Below, piece by piece: positions 16,338 to 24,680 of a stretch of 64,000 bases of DNA. How positions within the stretch are numbered: position 1 is the first letter of the stretch; each line of letters begins with the position of its first letter. Made by a program: the position numbers and the translations under genes. The notes below the pieces were generated by a model. It saw only the letters and a list, made by a program, of their open reading frames with translations. It did no database searches and was not told the DNA's origin. This stretch comes from Paracoccus denitrificans (GTDB taxonomy: Bacteria; Pseudomonadota; Alphaproteobacteria; Rhodobacterales; Rhodobacteraceae): the NCBI GenBank assembly GCA_005768755.1, contig VAFL01000009.1, positions 1-64,000 on the forward strand. The letters run 5' to 3'.

Positions 16338-17182
16338 CGGTTCTCTCCTGTTGTGGTTATTTTTTGGTTGGTTATGACGCCGGTCAGCGTCGCATCTGCG
16401 CGGGCTGCCGGAATGTCGGTGACCAGCATGTGGCCCGGCGCATGGGTGATTGCCAAAGCGGGCCGGGCGGTCACAATGGCCGCTTGCGGGGTGACGCCGC
16501 AGGCCCAGAAGACCGGGATATCGCCGTCGCGGATATCGGGGGCGTCACCGTAATCGGGCTTCATGACGTCCGCGATGCCGATCTGGGCCGGATCGCCCAG
16601 ATGAACTGGTGCGCCATGGGCCAGCGGGAAGCGGGCGCAGATCAGGACCGCCTCGATCGCGTCAGCGGCTGGCATTGGTCGCATGCTGACGACCAGAGGC
16701 CCCGCAAAGCGGCCCGCCGCCCTAGTTTCCAGATCGGTGCGATACATCGGCACGTTGCGCCCGGCATCCTGATGGCGGACCGGGATACCGGCGCGGGTCA
16801 GCGCGTCCTCGAAGCTGAAGGAACAGCCAAGCGCAAAGGACACCATGTCATCAGTCCAGAGATCCGCGATATCCGCCGGTTCATCAACCAGTTCGCCATC
16901 CCGCCAGACGCGGTAGCGCGGCAGATCATGGCGCAGGTCAATGCCACGCCCAAGCGTTGGCAGGCCCGGATCGCCCGGCGCGCCCACAGCCAGAAGCGGG
17001 CAGGGGCGCGGGTTCGACTGGCAGTAGCGCAGGAAATCGCCGGCGTCTTCTGCGGGCAGAATGACCAGATTGGCCTGCAGTGCATCGCCGCCCAGTCCCG
17101 CAGTGGCGCCATCGAACTGGCCGTCGCGGATCAGGCGGCGCAGGATGGCGGGGTTCGACAGGTCCGGTGCGGCTTCGGTCAT
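16334..17182 (-). CDS. Putative hydro-lyase, DUF1445 family
   Basis: A 282-residue cytoplasmic protein of the DUF1445/YcsI 'putative hydro-lyase' family (a relative is the mammalian D-glutamate cyclase). Landmarks: NPRPCPLLAVGAPGDP, DMVSFALGCSFSFEDAL, YRTDLETRAAGRFAGPLVVSMRP and the C-terminal FWACGVTPQAA...THAPGHMLVTD. A GTG at 17188 is also possible; the ATG at 17182 is preferred. It precedes the TRAP genes and overlaps dctP, suggesting that it converts the imported acid. The substrate is not known. Confidence 0.75.
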   Translation of the reverse strand: MTEAAPDLSNPAILRRLIRDGQFDGATAGLGGDALQANLVILPAEDAGDFLRYCQSNPRPCPLLAVGAPGDPGLPTLGRGIDLRHDLPRYRVWRDGELVDEPADIADLWTDDMVSFALGCSFSFEDALTRAGIPVRHQDAGRNVPMYRTDLETRAAGRFAGPLVVSMRPMPAADAIEAVLICARFPLAHGAPVHLGDPAQIGIADVMKPDYGDAPDIRDGDIPVFWACGVTPQAAIVTARPALAITHAPGHMLVTDIPAARADATLTGVITNQKITTTGENR

Positions 17183-17273
17183 GGGCACTCACTTGCTGTT
17201 GAAACAAGGATTCCGCAGATGGATCGATTGGATCAATAGTTCAGTTATACTCATTACTGATCTGTTTTCGGCA

Positions 17274-18161
17274 TCATATCGCAGAGGCCTCGACAGCGGC
17301 GCGCGCGACTTCCTTCCCTATTTTCTCATTTCGTTCGGTCACATAGCAGATCGCGAAATCCAGATCCGGCAAGCGGGCCTCGGGTCGGACCGCGATTTCC
17401 TCGATCCCGGCATGGGGCCACGCCGCGACAAGATCATGGGGAATCGTGCCGATCCCGAAGCCTTGACCGACCAGGTGCAGCACCGTCGCCAGCGAGGCAG
17501 AGCCATGCACCGTCGCCGCCTGCCTGCGTCCCGGTGACAGCAGTTCCACCACCCGCCGATGCGGTAGCGAGGTCTTGGGAAACGAGATGATCGGCAGGGC
17601 GGCCAGATCGTCGATCCCGGCAGGGCTGGGCAGGGTGAAATGCTGCGGCGCGACATACCAGCCCAGCCCCACCGGCTGCAGCGGAGTCAGGTTCACGCCG
17701 CGCGGCGCCAGATCGCGCATCAGGATGGCGACATCCAACGCGTCATCGACCAGCATCTGGCTCATCCTGTCGGACGTATCGACCGATATCTCGAAGCGCA
17801 GCAGCGGGTGCAGGTTGCGCAGATCGGTCAGCATCCGGGGCAGGACGGTATGGGTCACGGTTTCAGCGACGCCCAGACGGACCACGCCCGCAATCACGCC
17901 CTGCGTCAATTCTTCAAGGATACGGTCGCGCTGCGCGACCAGAACCTCGGTTTCCTCGACCAGCCTGCGGCCCGCTGCGGTCAGGCGGACGCCCCGGCCG
18001 TCACGTTCGAACAGGGTGACGCCCATCCGATCCTCCAGATGGCGGACCCGGCGCGAGATGGCCGATTGAGCAATGCCCGTCGCTTCCGAGGCGGCGCGAA
18101 AGCCGCCCTGGCGCAGGATCGCACGGATGACCTCGATATCGCGAAAACCGAACACGCACAC
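17274..18161 (-). CDS. LysR-family transcriptional regulator
   Basis: A 295-residue LTTR with an N-terminal winged helix-turn-helix (GGFRAASEATGIAQSAISRRVRHLEDRMG) and a C-terminal periplasmic-binding-protein-like effector domain (from ~90). It starts with GTG. It lies upstream of and in the same direction as the hydro-lyase/TRAP genes, 91 bp apart; that AT-richer gap (17183-17273) may carry the promoter of the TRAP operon. It probably controls that operon, an inference from position alone. Confidence 0.85.
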   Translation of the reverse strand: MCVFGFRDIEVIRAILRQGGFRAASEATGIAQSAISRRVRHLEDRMGVTLFERDGRGVRLTAAGRRLVEETEVLVAQRDRILEELTQGVIAGVVRLGVAETVTHTVLPRMLTDLRNLHPLLRFEISVDTSDRMSQMLVDDALDVAILMRDLAPRGVNLTPLQPVGLGWYVAPQHFTLPSPAGIDDLAALPIISFPKTSLPHRRVVELLSPGRRQAATVHGSASLATVLHLVGQGFGIGTIPHDLVAAWPHAGIEEIAVRPEARLPDLDFAICYVTERNEKIGKEVARAAVEASAI

Positions 18162-18212
18162 AGTTGGCCGGGCAGGCGCGGCGCCGTCAAGCGGGCAATT
18201 GGCACGTGCCGG

Positions 18213-19661
18213 TCAGATCGGGTAATGCAGATCGCCATCCTGAAGCGTGATCCAGCGCAGCTCGGTAAACTCCTCGACCCCCCATATACCGCCGAAACGC
18301 CCATAGCCCGAGGCTTTTACCCCGCCAAACGGCATCTGCGCCTCGTCATGGACGGTCGGGCCGTTGATATGGCAGATGCCGCTTTCAATCCGCCTTGCGA
18401 CCGCCAGCGCGGCCATCGTATCGCGCCCGAAGACCGCGGCGGACAGGCCGAATTCGCTTTCATTGGCGATGCGGACCGCCTCATCGACCGAGGCGGCGCG
18501 GATAATGGCGACCACCGGGCCGAAGCTTTCCTCACTATAGATGCGCATGTCCGAGTTGACATGATCCAGCGCCGCCGCGTTCAGCATGGTGCCGCGCCCG
18601 CTGCCCGCGATCAGGGTGGCGCCGCGTTCCATCGCATCGGCAATCAGCCCCTCGATCCGGTCCGCGGCGGCCATGTTCACCAGCGACCCAAGGGCGGCGG
18701 TGCCTTCGCGCGGATCGCCTGCGGTCAGCGCTTCGACCTTGGCGGCAAAAGCTTCCACAAACCGGTCCCCGGCGCTGCCGACGGTGATGATCCGTTCGGT
18801 CGACATGCAGATCTGGCCCTGGTTCATATAGGCACCGAAGCCCGCGGCGGCGACAGCGGCGTCGATATCGGCGTCCTCCATCACGATCATGGGGGCCTTG
18901 CCGCCCAGTTCCAGAAGCGCCGGTTTAAGATTGCGGCCGGCCAATTCTCCGATCACGCGCCCGACACGGGTCGAGCCGGTGAAGTTCACCCGGCGGATGG
19001 CCGGATGTTCGATCAGCGCCGCAACCACATCAGCCGCGTCCTCTGGCGCGTTTGATATCGCGTTCAGCACGCCCGGCGGCAGGCCCGCGCCCGCCACGGA
19101 TTCGACGATCAGCGCATGGACGCGCGGGCACAGTTCGGATGTTTTCATGACCACCGTATTGCCGCAGGCGATCGGCGTCGCGATGGCCCTCACGCCAAGG
19201 ATCACCGGCGCATTCCACGGCGCCATGGCCAGCACCACGCCTGCCGGTTGCCGGATCGCCAGGGCGGTGGAACCGGGCCGGTTCGACGGGATCACCTCGC
19301 CCTTGATCTGGGTGGTCAGCGCCGCCGCCTCGACCAGCATGTCGGCTGCCAGCGCGACATTGAACCGCGCCCAACCTTCCGTTGCGCCCGTTTCGTCTTT
19401 CATCGCCGCCACGATGTCATCGCCCCGCGCCAGAAGGTTCTGCGACGCCGCCAGCAGCTTCTGCCGCCGTTCGGCGGGCGAGGTGACGGACCATGCAGCG
19501 AAGGCCCCGGCCGCCGCATCGACAGCCTTCGCCACGTCGCTCAACGAGGCCGCCGCCGCTTCGGTCACCACATCGCCGGTCACCGGATTGGCGCGGGTAA
19601 AGCTGCGCCCGCCCTCAGCGGGGACATAGGCGCCGTCGATAAAAAGGTTAAGCTTTTCCAT
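18213..19661 (-). CDS. NAD(P)-dependent aldehyde dehydrogenase, vanillin/salicylaldehyde dehydrogenase-like
   Basis: A 482-residue ALDH-superfamily enzyme with catalytic Cys in MNQGQICMST, general-base Glu in LELGGKAP, and cofactor segments MAPWNAP and FTGSTRVG. Overall wording (GEVIPSNRPGSTALAIRQPAGVV, GICHINGPTVHDEAQMPFGG) is closest to aromatic aldehyde dehydrogenases. A good ribosome site (AGGAG) precedes the ATG. It lies 12 bp after the livF remnant, so it was probably the last gene of a now deleted branched-chain-type ABC operon and may have lost its normal promoter context. Confidence 0.85.
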   Translation of the reverse strand: MEKLNLFIDGAYVPAEGGRSFTRANPVTGDVVTEAAAASLSDVAKAVDAAAGAFAAWSVTSPAERRQKLLAASQNLLARGDDIVAAMKDETGATEGWARFNVALAADMLVEAAALTTQIKGEVIPSNRPGSTALAIRQPAGVVLAMAPWNAPVILGVRAIATPIACGNTVVMKTSELCPRVHALIVESVAGAGLPPGVLNAISNAPEDAADVVAALIEHPAIRRVNFTGSTRVGRVIGELAGRNLKPALLELGGKAPMIVMEDADIDAAVAAAGFGAYMNQGQICMSTERIITVGSAGDRFVEAFAAKVEALTAGDPREGTAALGSLVNMAAADRIEGLIADAMERGATLIAGSGRGTMLNAAALDHVNSDMRIYSEESFGPVVAIIRAASVDEAVRIANESEFGLSAAVFGRDTMAALAVARRIESGICHINGPTVHDEAQMPFGGVKASGYGRFGGIWGVEEFTELRWITLQDGDLHYPI

Positions 19662-19673
19662 CCTGATCTCCTG

Positions 19674-20175
19674 CTATTCAGTTCCGGCCAATGTCCCGCC
19701 AAGAAAGGCGCGGATCACGGCGGGGTCGTTTTTGATCCGGGTCGCGGGGCCTCTGCCTGTGATGCGGCCAACTTCCATCAGATAGGCGTAATCGGCCAGT
19801 TCAAGCGTCGCCCGCGCATTCTGTTCGACGATCAGCACGGTCAGCCCGCTGGCCCTTATGCGCGACAGCGCAGCGAAGACTTCCTTGACGACAATGGGGG
19901 CCAAACCCAGTGATGGTTCGTCGAGCAGCAGAAGATCGGGCTTCGACATCAGCGCACGGCTGATGGCGACCATCTGCTGTTCGCCCCCCGACATCGTACC
20001 GGCGATCTGGTCGCGGCGTTGGGCCAGCTTGGGGAACAGATCGAAGACCTCGGCCATCCGCGCCGCTTCCCCCGCCCGCGCCCGACCAGGTAGCGCGCCA
20101 AGTGACAGGTTTTCGCCGACGCTGAGGCCCGGAAAAATGCCCCGGCCTTCCGGGACAAGCGCGATGCCGTCCCCG
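19674..20175 (-). pseudogene. livF remnant (C-terminal two thirds of a branched-chain-type ABC ATPase)
   Basis: The frame reads as LivF from GIALVPEGRGIFPGLSVGENL through the signature MSGGEQQMV, Walker B LLLLDEPSLGL and the H-loop-like region to TLAGTE. The first ~90 residues, including Walker A, are missing. At about 20165-20180 the sequence changes without a break to the 5' part of a binding-protein gene in another frame. This is what a deletion removing the rest of the SBP gene, the permease genes, livG and the livF start would leave. Not expected to work. Confidence 0.75.
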
Positions 20176-20394
20176 CAGCGTGCCGTCCGGCAGCTTCAGC
20201 CCGCCGACCTTGTTGACGGTATCGACCCAGAGTTCGTAATTCGGGATCGTGGTGATACCCGCGCCGGTGGCGCTTGGCCCGGTCCGCGCGACCGCATAGC
20301 CGATTTTCACCGTATCATCCTGGGCAAGGGCCGCGCTTGCAGCCAGCCCCGCCGACAATACGCCGATGGAAAGCGCGCGCAAGGATCTGGTCAA
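20176..20394 (-). pseudogene. 5' remnant of a branched-chain-type ABC substrate-binding protein gene
   Basis: About 73 residues remain: a signal peptide (SLRALSIGVLSAGLAASAALAQ) and the family start DDTVKIGYAVARTGPSATGAG...NYELWVDTVNKVGGLKLPDG. The frame then runs out of phase into livF sequence. The only start codon in frame is a TTG (20394), which may itself be damaged because the AraC remnant begins immediately beyond it. An octamer GGACGGCA occurs on both sides of the junction, a possible trace of the recombination. Confidence 0.7.
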
Positions 20395-20449
20395 TCTGGG
20401 CGGCGCGCCCCAAGGCCTGTCCGAGCGTTTCGTGCTACTGGCCGCGTAG

Positions 20450-20770
20450 CGTGCGCGCGGCCATCGTTCTGTGGATGACTATGCCCGCGATCTTCGCGTC
20501 GACCGCAACCGCCTTGGTTCCGCCGTCAAGCGCGCGACGGGTCTGTCGCCGCGCGCGTATCTGCACCGCCTTCTGCTCAGGGATGCAGCGGAACTGCTGG
20601 CCAATACCGGGATGCCCGTCTCGCAGGTGGCGTTTCGGCTGGGCTTCGCCGATCCGGCCTATTTCACCCGCTTCTTCAAGCGCGAAACCGGGCAAAGCCC
20701 AAGGGCGTTCCGCAATGGCCAGAAGCGAAAACAGCTATCCGCCGCGCAATCCTTCGAAGCATGGCCTTGA
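20450..20770 (+). pseudogene. AraC-family regulator remnant (C-terminal DNA-binding domain only)
   Basis: The reading frame encodes a complete AraC-type double helix-turn-helix: HRSVDDYARDLRVDRNRLGSAVKRATGLSPRAYL, then VSQVAFRLGFADPAYFTRFFKRETGQSPRAFR. The N-terminal sensor half is absent; an in-frame TAG stands at 20447-20449 and the next sequence upstream belongs to the divergent SBP remnant. A GTG at 20471 could give a 99-residue protein. It probably once controlled the divergent liv/aldehyde-dehydrogenase operon. Confidence 0.65.
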
Positions 20771-20912
20771 CCGCTTACGGCGCGTTCGGAATGGAATTAA
20801 AGCCGCCGTAGGCCGTAGAAATCGCTGAAGTCAACGCCCGGTATCGTGCCGATCTGACATAATGAGAGGCCCCTCAGCTGCGTTCCCCGCCGCGTCATTA
20901 TTCGCCGTCCCC

Positions 20913-23090
20913 TTACGCGCCTGAAACCCGGACGTCCGAGCGCAGGGCGCGCGGGGCAAAGACCCGCATGGTGGCACTGCGATAGGTTTCGACCCAACCC
21001 TCGGCCTTTCTGGCGAGCTGCACGATCATGGCATGGTCAGCCTGGATGTCACGGCTGGTATCCAGCAGGGTCAGCCGGTCGGGCGCTTCGGCCAGCAATA
21101 TGATCTTGCTGGTATTGCCGAATTCATCGCGCACCGGACCGCCATGGCCGCGCAGACGCAGCGCGTCGCCCAAATCCTCGGGGTGGCGGGTCAGCCAGTC
21201 GGCCATAAGCCGCCATTTGCCCATCGGCAGAATCCCGTCCGGGAACAGGTCCAGCCAGGTATCCGCCGAGATCACCGGATTGGGATAGCCATGGGCGTTT
21301 GGCATGACCGGCGGGACAAAGCGAAAGCGCGGCCGGCCGCCATCCTGCCGGATCATCCATTCTTTCAGTCTTCGCGGAAATTCCAGGCCCAGCCGTTCCT
21401 CGTGATGCGCGACATCGTCGGGGTCCAGCCCGGTTCTGCCATCCGGCATCCAGAAGGTTTCGGGACGCGGCGCACGCGCTGACAGACGATCATCGCCGAT
21501 GGAACGTTCGTTTTCATACGGTCTGGCAAAGCCCCGCAAGCGGTTCAGAAACTGCGCCGCGGTGCCTAGATCAAGGGCCGACGCCGGATCGTCCAGATTG
21601 GCGACATGAAGCAGGCGCGGATCGCCCGCCCGCCGATAATCCAGCATCAGCGCGGTATCGAAGGACGCTGAAAGAACGATCAGACGCTCGCTGCCATCCC
21701 AGATCTGTGACCAGGGGGTGAAACCCGCCGTGAATTCCAGACGCTCGGACAATTCGTGCAGGGTGATCCATTGATGAATTCCGAACAGATGCCCGGCTGG
21801 AAACGGGTTCAGCCCTTCCGGCTGATCGGCGTCACCCGGCTGATCGGGCAGTACATGATAGGCGGGAGCGCCGCCATTGGACACCGCCAACCATGGTCGC
21901 AGCGCCTGCGGCAGCATGACGCCTAACCGTGCCTCGGTGTGCTGCCATAATTCGTCATCGACGCCGTGATCCGCTGCCGATGACAGATCGAAACTCGCGC
22001 CATACATCCAGAACGCATCCGGGTGATCGACCGAAGGACCATGCGGGGCCAGATCGCGCGGAGGCCTTGTTCGCAGCTCATCCCGTTCGGCATGCCGGAG
22101 CGCAGACAGAAACGCTGCGAAATCGTCAAACCAAACTCCTTCCTCCTGCCACCCCTCGCGGTCGAAATCGACAAGACCAAGGCGCGGACTGTCGCCGTGG
22201 CGATAGTCCAGCAGCGTGGTTTCGCGGTACCATTGTGCCAGAACCAGCATCTGCCGCGCACCTTCGGGGAAAGCGTCGGCCTCGTCCTCATGGGCATAGT
22301 CCAGAACGCTGTCATGGACGGTTCTCAGCCGCTCCAGCGAATATAGCTCCTCATATCCGCCGAAGGCATCGGCCCAATCCTCATTCAGCGGGCGGGGCTG
22401 GGGGCGCTTCGGGACCACAAGGTCCGGCGCAGAACCGCCATTCTTGACCTTGTAGATGGCCCTCAGCCCATCAGGCAGAACAAATCCCAACCGCGCCTCT
22501 GCCGCATCAAGCGCCAGGTCATTGGCGGCCTTGGGTTGTCGCACCGGCTTTTTGTCGTTCTGGCGGGTCAACGCGGCACGCGCAAAATCGTCCGTGCCCT
22601 GATAGGGGCCGAACATGTTCGCCGCAGTCACCGGACCGGGAAGGATCGTCAGTTCCGCGGCAGTCCCGGGCTGAGGCGTCTCGCGCAAATGTTCTGGATC
22701 GGGCGCTGCCTCAAGCCGGCCGATCGCGACGCTGACACCGAGACCAAGCAGAACCACCAAGGCTAGCCCGGTCAGGTCACTCGCCGAAACCGTTTGCGTC
22801 ATTGGTTGGGGAGAGATCAGCCGTCCAAGTCCAAGCCCAGTCAGATACAGAATGCCCGCCAGCATCGCCTGAATCGCCACAACCGGCGGCAGCGCCCTGC
22901 CCACGCCACCGTCCTGCCAGACCTGACGCCAAGCGGGCCATTTTCCTGCGATGTAAAGGACCGAAAAGGCAAGTGTGAGGGGCAGGATAAACCACGGGGT
23001 GCGATGGGAAAATCCCAGTCCGGCGGCGTACAGGACCAGAACCGCACCGAAGCCCAGCCTTAACACGACGGCGAGTTTCTTCTTGTCCAC
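20913..23090 (-). CDS. Membrane protein with three tandem SMI1/KNR4 (SUKH) domains
   Basis: A 725-residue protein starting at a GTG preceded by AGGGG. Four hydrophobic spans are visible at about residues 7-27, 33-50, 67-88 and 105-124. The soluble remainder contains three SMI1/KNR4-like modules: ~196-332 (EARLGFVLPDGLRAIYKVKNGG ... LLDYRHGDSPRL ... FDDFAAFLSAL), ~384-519 (EARLGVMLPQALRPWLAVSNGG ... MLDYRRAGDPRL ... AAQFLNRL) and ~562-703 (EERLGLEFPRRLKEWMIRQDGG ... LLDTSR). SUKH proteins are best known as immunity proteins against polymorphic toxins and some as cell-wall or signalling scaffolds. No toxin gene is next to it, so the role here is open. Confidence 0.75.
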   Translation of the reverse strand: MDKKKLAVVLRLGFGAVLVLYAAGLGFSHRTPWFILPLTLAFSVLYIAGKWPAWRQVWQDGGVGRALPPVVAIQAMLAGILYLTGLGLGRLISPQPMTQTVSASDLTGLALVVLLGLGVSVAIGRLEAAPDPEHLRETPQPGTAAELTILPGPVTAANMFGPYQGTDDFARAALTRQNDKKPVRQPKAANDLALDAAEARLGFVLPDGLRAIYKVKNGGSAPDLVVPKRPQPRPLNEDWADAFGGYEELYSLERLRTVHDSVLDYAHEDEADAFPEGARQMLVLAQWYRETTLLDYRHGDSPRLGLVDFDREGWQEEGVWFDDFAAFLSALRHAERDELRTRPPRDLAPHGPSVDHPDAFWMYGASFDLSSAADHGVDDELWQHTEARLGVMLPQALRPWLAVSNGGAPAYHVLPDQPGDADQPEGLNPFPAGHLFGIHQWITLHELSERLEFTAGFTPWSQIWDGSERLIVLSASFDTALMLDYRRAGDPRLLHVANLDDPASALDLGTAAQFLNRLRGFARPYENERSIGDDRLSARAPRPETFWMPDGRTGLDPDDVAHHEERLGLEFPRRLKEWMIRQDGGRPRFRFVPPVMPNAHGYPNPVISADTWLDLFPDGILPMGKWRLMADWLTRHPEDLGDALRLRGHGGPVRDEFGNTSKIILLAEAPDRLTLLDTSRDIQADHAMIVQLARKAEGWVETYRSATMRVFAPRALRSDVRVSGA

Positions 23091-23257
23091 ATCAACCCCT
23101 TACACACCACGAACATGGCATGTTCACCATCTGTGCAAAATCGGGTCAAGCTGTGGATTGACCGATGACGAAATGTGCGGTGACATGATCCCGGCACCCT
23201 CGCATAGGTTTCGGGAAGGGCCGGTCTGAGCCATACGGCACGCCCGACACGCAGCAA

Positions 23258-23953
23258 TTACACTTGCCGCTTGCCAGTCGTCTGCAGGGCCGAGGTGACG
23301 GCGTCGGTGGTGCGTTGGATATGGCTGGCGATCACGTCCTGCGCGCGGGCCACGTCGCGCGCGATGCAGGCTTCGAACAGCGCTTCGTGTTCGTCATGAA
23401 TGGCACGGGTGGTAACGGACATGATGCGGCTGAAACGGCGATAGCGTTCGTGCTGGCGGAACAGTTGTTCCCGCAGCCGCAGCAGCCACAGACTGTCGCA
23501 AGCCGCCACCGTCGCCTCGTGGAATTCGAAATTCCGCAACTCCCATGCGGCCAGTTCGTCGATGCCCTGATCGCGCCCGACCTCGTGCCGCGACAGCCGG
23601 TGATAGGCGGTGATCAGGCGTTCTTCCCAGGTTCTGTCGCCGCGCGGGATGGACCGGGCCAGGGCCTCTGTCTCCAGCATCTTGCGCAGATCGCCAATTT
23701 CCTGGGCGTCGCGCGGATAGATGGGCGCGACGGCAAAGCCGCGCTGACCCAGCACCTCGACCAGATTGTCTCCGGCCAGCCGCGACAGGGCTTCGCGCAG
23801 GGGGCCTGCGTTCAGGCCGTATCGCTGACGCAGCATGTCGATCTTCAGCTTCTGGCTGGGCGCAAGCGCGCCCGAAACGATATCCTCGCGGATCACACGA
23901 TAGGCCCGTTCGGAAAGCGTTTTTTCTGGCGCATCCGGCTCAAACTGGTTCAA
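23258..23953 (-). CDS. GntR-family regulator with FCD domain
   Basis: A 231-residue regulator: N-terminal winged helix (TLSERAYRVIREDIVSGALAPSQKLKIDMLRQRYGLNAGPLREALSRL) and a C-terminal FCD ligand-binding domain with likely metal/ligand residues in ELRNFEFHEATVAACDS and DEHEALFEACIARD. The start is taken as TTG at 23953 because no ATG is available in frame; GAGGGG lies upstream. It is divergent from the TRAP/meta-cleavage cluster, and the palindromes in the shared region are typical FCD-GntR operator candidates, so it is the likely repressor of that cluster, released by a pathway acid. Confidence 0.85.
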   Translation of the reverse strand: MNQFEPDAPEKTLSERAYRVIREDIVSGALAPSQKLKIDMLRQRYGLNAGPLREALSRLAGDNLVEVLGQRGFAVAPIYPRDAQEIGDLRKMLETEALARSIPRGDRTWEERLITAYHRLSRHEVGRDQGIDELAAWELRNFEFHEATVAACDSLWLLRLREQLFRQHERYRRFSRIMSVTTRAIHDEHEALFEACIARDVARAQDVIASHIQRTTDAVTSALQTTGKRQV

Positions 23954-24018
23954 CGCTGGCGGCCCCTCGTATATGGCATGTTACAGCTAGACTATCCGAG
24001 CCGTCGGACAAGCGCAAT

Positions 24019-24060
24019 AATATCGATTTTAAGTTTGACAGCTTAAAAATATCGATATTT
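24019..24060. promoter_or_regulatory. Paired ATCGAT palindromes (candidate GntR operators) before the TRAP genes
   Basis: Two sites: AATATCGATTTT at 24019-24030 and the perfect palindrome AAATATCGATATTT at 24047-24060. Their centres are 29 bp apart. The same two sites with the same spacing recur at 26858-26898. They lie between the GntR gene and dctQ in locally AT-rich DNA. Confidence 0.65.
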
Positions 24061-24116
24061 ATTTGTGCCGCGGAGAGGACCAGCCAGAGTATGAGTCACC
24101 CGCAACAACAGGGGGG

Positions 24117-24680
24117 ATGATGGCCGAGGTTCGACTCACGGCGGCACGGGGGCCGCTGCAACGGCTGAGCGCTGCTTTCGCATGGGCAGAGGCACGGCTG
24201 ACGGGGCTGATGATCCTTGCGGTTCTGGCGCTTTTGCTTGCCAACGTCGTGTCGCGGGCGTTCGGGCAACCGCTGATCTGGACGGATGAGCTGGCGGTTT
24301 ACCTGATGGTCGTGGGCGCCTTTGCCGGGGCCGCTCTTGGTATTGCGAAACGTCAGCATCTGGCCGTCACGCTTTTGGCGGACAGGCTTGGACCCGAAGC
24401 GCAGAAACACCTGCTTCGTGTCGTCGATGCCGTTCTGCTGGTGATCCTGCTGATCTTCGGCTGGACACTGTGGAACTGGTTCGACCTGCCCGGCGTGATG
24501 GCGGCGGACAGCATGTCGGACTACGCCCGCGAGAGCTTCAATTTCCTTTATCAGGAACCGACGACGACGCTTGGCATCCGAAAGCTCTGGTTCTGGCTGA
24601 TCATGCCGCTTTTCTGTCTGTCGGGGCTGATTCACGTGCTTGCCCGCTTTGGCCAGCCTGCACCGGAACAGCCGCAATGA
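24117..24680 (+). CDS. TRAP transporter small permease (DctQ)
   Basis: A 187-residue four-span membrane protein with the DctQ segment PLIWTDELAVYLMVVGAFAGAALGIAKRQHLAV. The frame is open from 24063, but that part contains the operator region; ATG codons at 24117/24120 follow GGGGGG and give the usual length. First gene of the dctQ-dctM-dehydrogenase transcript, overlapping dctM. Confidence 0.85.
   Translation: MMAEVRLTAARGPLQRLSAAFAWAEARLTGLMILAVLALLLANVVSRAFGQPLIWTDELAVYLMVVGAFAGAALGIAKRQHLAVTLLADRLGPEAQKHLLRVVDAVLLVILLIFGWTLWNWFDLPGVMAADSMSDYARESFNFLYQEPTTTLGIRKLWFWLIMPLFCLSGLIHVLARFGQPAPEQPQ

Noticed and set aside
20274..20828. 184-residue plus-strand ORF across the AraC remnant
   Set aside because: It is in a different frame from the convincing AraC helix-turn-helix sequence and shows no family features.
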